Shown: one piece after another, positions 60,401 to 64,000 of the stretch
Layout: every line of letters starts with the position of its first letter
Position numbering within the stretch: position 1 is the stretch's first letter
The notes under the pieces: generated by a model
What the model saw: only the letters and a program-made list of their open reading frames with translations
The model's database searches: none
Told to the model about the DNA's origin: nothing
Assembly: GCA_039545355.1 (NCBI GenBank)
Contig: BCJJ01000004.1
Coordinates: 124,001 to 188,000, forward strand
From: Trichosporon coremiiforme
Lineage: Eukaryota > Basidiomycota > Tremellomycetes > Trichosporonales > Trichosporonaceae
Direction of reading: 5' to 3'
DNA length: 64,000 nucleotides
Program-made: the position numbers and the translations under genes

Positions 60401-61764
60401 CTACCACGCACAGGGATCGTCGCGAAACGCTCTTGGGAAGGAGCAAGTGCTGTTTCTGTCTCCAGTGGACGTTTATCCCTACTCGAAGTGTCACGGCAAC
60501 GGGTCGGTCGTAACCTCAAGAGTGCACACCGAATCGGTGAAACATCAGGAACGACACTTGACACGAGTTAAGTCGGAATCGGCCGTCTCGTTACTACAAT
60601 ACAGCTTGCGCGGTCTTGTAAGAACCACGGACCTCGGCGGCGCTGTTCACTTCACGAGGCGGACAGGTGAGTACCAGCGCATTTCTCCGGGGGGTAGGGG
60701 TGTTGCTGACTTTGCAGAACATTGCGGGCTTCTTCGACAAGGGTCGACGCTATTGCTAATCGTTCGTAATTGGACCAAGTGAGCGGGCACTGATACGAGG
60801 TGCATCACGTCACACACAAACATCCCCGCCAGGAACGACTCCAGTCAATCCTTGAGGACCTCCACTCCGACGCTCTTTTGCTGAAGTATCGAGGTGTTCT
60901 TCTCTCTTGCCAGGTTCGTTGCCTTCTTAATGGTGCTGCTGTGCAAGGCTGGTCTACCCCTCTTCCCTCCTCATACTATCCCGAGCCTGGCATCTCGGGC
61001 TCGTTGCACAGTGCAATGGATCAGAGTAACGGCATGTGATTCAAATAATCACCGTCACCCAGACGCCCCCCTTTAGGTTTGTCCTATTCGGTTCACCGTG
61101 GCGCTGGATTTGGACCACTCGGCACAATTGGCCCATAGGACTGTCACCCCACCCTAACTGCTCCGGACCTCGAGGACTTTTTCTCTCTGCCTCACCATTG
61201 CATTGTTGCAACTACACCCTCTCCTCCATGTCTTGCGCAGCCCCACCATTCCCTCTCAAACCTCGACACACGGCTTAACATGCTTACTCCAGTTGTCGGC
61301 AATACTGAAGATCTACCCCTTTCTTTCCATCGACCGTTACCCTGCACTCGTCTACGCCAACCGACCTCCACCCTTGCCGACCCTTTGCGCTCTCAGACAT
61401 CCCTGCGCCAACCTCACCGCCGCGTCCACAGGGTACCGACATTGAGACGCCCCCTCCACATAAATGTGGATACAGTTTCTGCCGAGCCTGCAGTTCTGAT
61501 CGTCCAGCGATAGAGCTACGTTCATCATACGCGCCGGACTTGACGCCCTCGCGTCATATCGACTTTTGCCGTCTTCCGTCTGGCTGCCCCTATACAGGAT
61601 CTCAGGTTCTTTCTGGAAAGCAGCTGCCTCCTTTCAGTCAGCGCTAAGCCAAAGAATTACGTCTGATTGGAGTCTAGAGCGCGCCGAGGCTGTTGTAGAC
61701 GACACTGCGGTATAACCTCCCGGCGCTGCAAGGCCATCGCTCATCTCCCCCAGCCGCGATTAAG
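54438..61764. other. 7.3-kb interval without a supportable gene
   Basis: No frame with recognisable motifs or a coherent exon chain was found on either strand; the longest ATG-started frames are about 130-170 codons and overlap. It includes an AT-rich palindromic patch (57704-57739), short direct repeats such as GTCCGTTAGAT twice near 57318-57345, and a pyrimidine-rich zone near 58500-59200. The last 300 nt before the homeodomain gene have no plus-strand ATG; just before them is a short upstream ORF (61464-61499). It may be a large regulatory region or hold non-coding transcripts. Confidence 0.45.
57704..57739. repeat. AT-rich imperfect palindrome
   Basis: A 36-bp, almost pure A/T stretch in GC-rich surroundings, beginning with GATTAATTATAAT and ending with GAATTAATTAG; its two ends are partly complementary. 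Confidence 0.6.
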
Positions 61765-63706
61765 ATGAGCGGTCGACCTGGCGACGCATCACGTTTGCCG
61801 GCACCAGATCGACCTTCTCACCAATCACCAAACCCAACTTCACATCACCTCTCACCACGCCGGCCATCTCAAGATCCGAATCCTTCGAGGGACAGTTCAA
61901 CAGCAGAGCACGGCCCTCATTCACACCCGTCGAGCTCCAAGTTGGGACGGTCCAACGCCGCTTCTCATGCGCCACACTATTACCCAACAGCAGTCGATGT
62001 GCGCCGGGCGAGGGACGCGCCGACTCGTTATGAGCGCGGGCGCAGCGACAGGAGAAGTGTATCGCCCATCCATCAACTCAGCGCAGCCAGGCCCCGTTCA
62101 TCATCTCCGCCATTCCGAGACCGGAACGTGCGCTCAGCAGATGGCCTTGCGCAAAGGTTCCCCGGCGGATCCGCGGACTCTGAAGGTTTCGAGGACTCAG
62201 TGAAGTCCGACGATCCGCAATCACTTCATCCAGATGATGACCGCAAGCAGCAAGGAAGTCGAGGGGATCCCGATCGCTACCAGCCGCCAGAGGACGTTGA
62301 TGCTGCGATGTCCTCCATCTCTGAGCCGACAAGTCGACCGCGATCACCCCATAAGCGTCGGACTCGCATGCTGATGTCCCGCAACCAGTGGCAAGCCCTC
62401 AGCCGCCTGTGGGACCGGGTAAGTTGGGAGAGCTTGGTGATTGCTAACTTCTTCCAGACCATTTTCCCGGCCACGGCAGAGCGGGAGGCACTTGCTCGAG
62501 AAATTGGCTTGACGCCTCGACAGGTTCAGGTCTGGTTTCAGGTCAGTTATTGAGCTTGAATTTCGCTGACAGCTGTAGAATCAAAGGCAGAAGCGTCGTC
62601 GAGAACGTGAAACCGATGCAGCCAACGCTGCCCTCGTTGCCTCTTCTCCGTTCTTTGCGGCAACCAGAACTGTGGAGCTCCCTCATGGCTGGAACGGCGA
62701 ACCACCTCCACGGCATTGGGCAGACGCAGAGGATCGAGGACCGTATTCCTCATCAAGCTCTCGACAGCCTGTCCCTCACCCACACAATGGCTTCGATCAT
62801 CGCTCTCAGGAAGGAAGTTATGCGAGCCACGGATACGGGCCTGCGCACCGGGAGGAGCATCCACGTCAAGGGTGGCCAGAGCTAAACGCTCAGCGATGGC
62901 GAAGCAATCACTTGTTGGGCCGGGAGCGTGATCCGGAACGCGAATTCGACCGAGGGACGCTGGACAAGGAGCGATCATACGAGCGGGGCCGTGAGTTTGT
63001 CCGGGAGCTCACCGGTGAGCGCGAAGACACCCTGTCCTCCCGACCGCGCGGCTATTACTACCCCGGGCCGCTACCGTCAGGGCCACACGAAGAGCGTTGG
63101 CAGCATCCGCCAAGACCGACGCTGTCGCCGCATCACTCCTATCCTCCACCACCTCCCACCGCTCTGGGTCTCTACTCTGGTCGCGACTCCCGATCCCCAC
63201 ATCCGCCGTGGCCGCCTGGCGAGCCTGGCATGCTAACTGCGACCGAGAGAACGGCTTCCCCCGGAGCTTTAGGTGCATCCGGCGCACGGCACCCTTACTA
63301 CTACGCGCCCGAATCTCTGCGCTCTCCGATGGACGAACATCTGCGATCGCTTCACTCAACCTCCAGTCCAGGGTCTGGTCGACAGCGGGGCCCTTCATAC
63401 CTGCCTCCTTCCCTCAGCGCACTTGCGATAGACAGGCCATTGGAAAGTGAAGTCCGTGACAGGCGCCAGTCTTCCTCCTACATGGTAGACGGGGGGCGAG
63501 AGGCAGTCGGAGCGGTTCATCAAAGGCTGCAAGACCGGCATGCTTCGCCGTACGCGCAACCTGCACCCACCAGGCCCCATCATCCGCCTTCTCCGAGCGG
63601 CTCACGTCCACAGCACCCGCGTGAGCCTCCTACACACGATCCAGGACGCACGGGTGAGACGACCTCTCCGCCAAGATTACCCAGTCTCAGCTCTCTACTG
63701 CACTAG
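61765..63706 (+). CDS. homeodomain transcription factor
   Basis: Exons 61765-62418, 62458-62541 and 62579-63706 encode 621 residues. The homeodomain spans about residues 197-254: KRRTRMLMSRNQWQALSRLW, then TIFPATAEREALAREIGLTP and RQVQVWFQ|NQRQKRRR, with the invariant Trp, Phe, Asn51 and Arg53 of the recognition helix. The flanking regions are disordered, rich in Ser, Pro, His, Arg and Tyr. A basic Arg-rich stretch follows the domain. Both introns (39 and 37 nt) lie inside the homeodomain: the first between helices 1 and 2, the second between WFQ and NQR. The first can be read through without a stop. The second, if retained, ends the protein after WFQVSY. It is not a typical TALE homeodomain because no three-residue loop insertion is seen. 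Targets are unknown. Confidence 0.93.
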
Positions 63707-64000
63707 CCACCAAGCCTTGGCTTACCAAACCCTTACGGACGAGTTCCTGGCTGGCTGAAGTTTCTCCATATTCCCCCATTGCATTAGCATATTTTCCACG
63801 GCCACCACTGGTGGCCTTTTTCGCGGACACATTAAACGTTTTGGGCTTCTCCTGTTACGTCTCTCCAGCACTACTGAGGTCACTCTTGGAACCAGACTTG
63901 TATGATCCTGAGCTGTCTCCCTAGGTGGCGTAGACGGTGTTGTAGAGGCTTGTTGACCCTGCATACGAAGTACGTTCAGACAGACGTAATGCATTGCGCA
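63707..64000. other. 3' flank of homeodomain gene
   Basis: 294 bp to the window edge with no supportable gene. An AT-richer stretch (about 63760-63840) probably includes the 3' UTR end. Confidence 0.4.

Overview
The window is nuclear DNA of a basidiomycete yeast, most likely a tremellomycete such as a member of Trichosporonales. The evidence is GC-rich coding sequence, genes split by many very short introns (mostly 34-60 nt) with GTRAGT-like donors and CTAAC or CTGAC branch points about 10-20 nt before the acceptor, Sec61, Sec23, Nmd3 and mitochondrial ribosomal protein genes of fungal type, a GT71 mannosyltransferase, a homeodomain protein and an intron-bearing tRNA-Ile(AAU). No mobile element, CRISPR array or rRNA gene was seen. 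All gene models are read by eye from open frames, splice signals and reading-frame continuity.

Layout. 1-3033: 3' part of a large acidic Myb/SANT-like nuclear protein. 6320-8998: an unrecognised 892-residue Ser/Pro-rich protein behind a very long leader with almost no ATG. 9264-12361: a head-to-head pair, citramalyl-CoA lyase-like (minus) and a mitochondrial Htd2/mesaconyl-CoA hydratase-like enzyme (plus), sharing a 262-bp promoter. 12444-18850: DUS3 (minus), SEC61 (plus) and an RTR1/RPAP2 phosphatase (plus). 18851-30819 is gene-poor and holds one unrecognised minus-strand gene (22822-24333) whose middle exon carries a frame-breaking 35-bp tandem duplication.

30820-48383: GT71 mannosyltransferase, a D-2-hydroxyacid dehydrogenase, SmD1 (minus) head-to-head with the WD40 protein STRAP, mitochondrial ribosomal protein mL41, SEC23 (minus), a GPI-type arylsulfotransferase-family protein, tRNA-Ile, an alpha/beta hydrolase and NMD3 (minus). 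48764-54437: MDM31 and a Red1/ZFC3H1-type zinc-finger protein. 54438-61764 is about 7.3 kb without a supportable gene, followed by a homeodomain transcription factor at 61765-63706.

There are no operons; genes are linked only through shared promoters. Two head-to-head pairs look functionally coherent: the lyase/hydratase pair (possible itaconate or mesaconate breakdown) and SmD1/STRAP (Sm-core assembly). The most useful unexpected signal is strand-specific absence of ATG over 0.4-1.8 kb upstream of several genes, which marks long 5' leaders and supports the chosen start codons.
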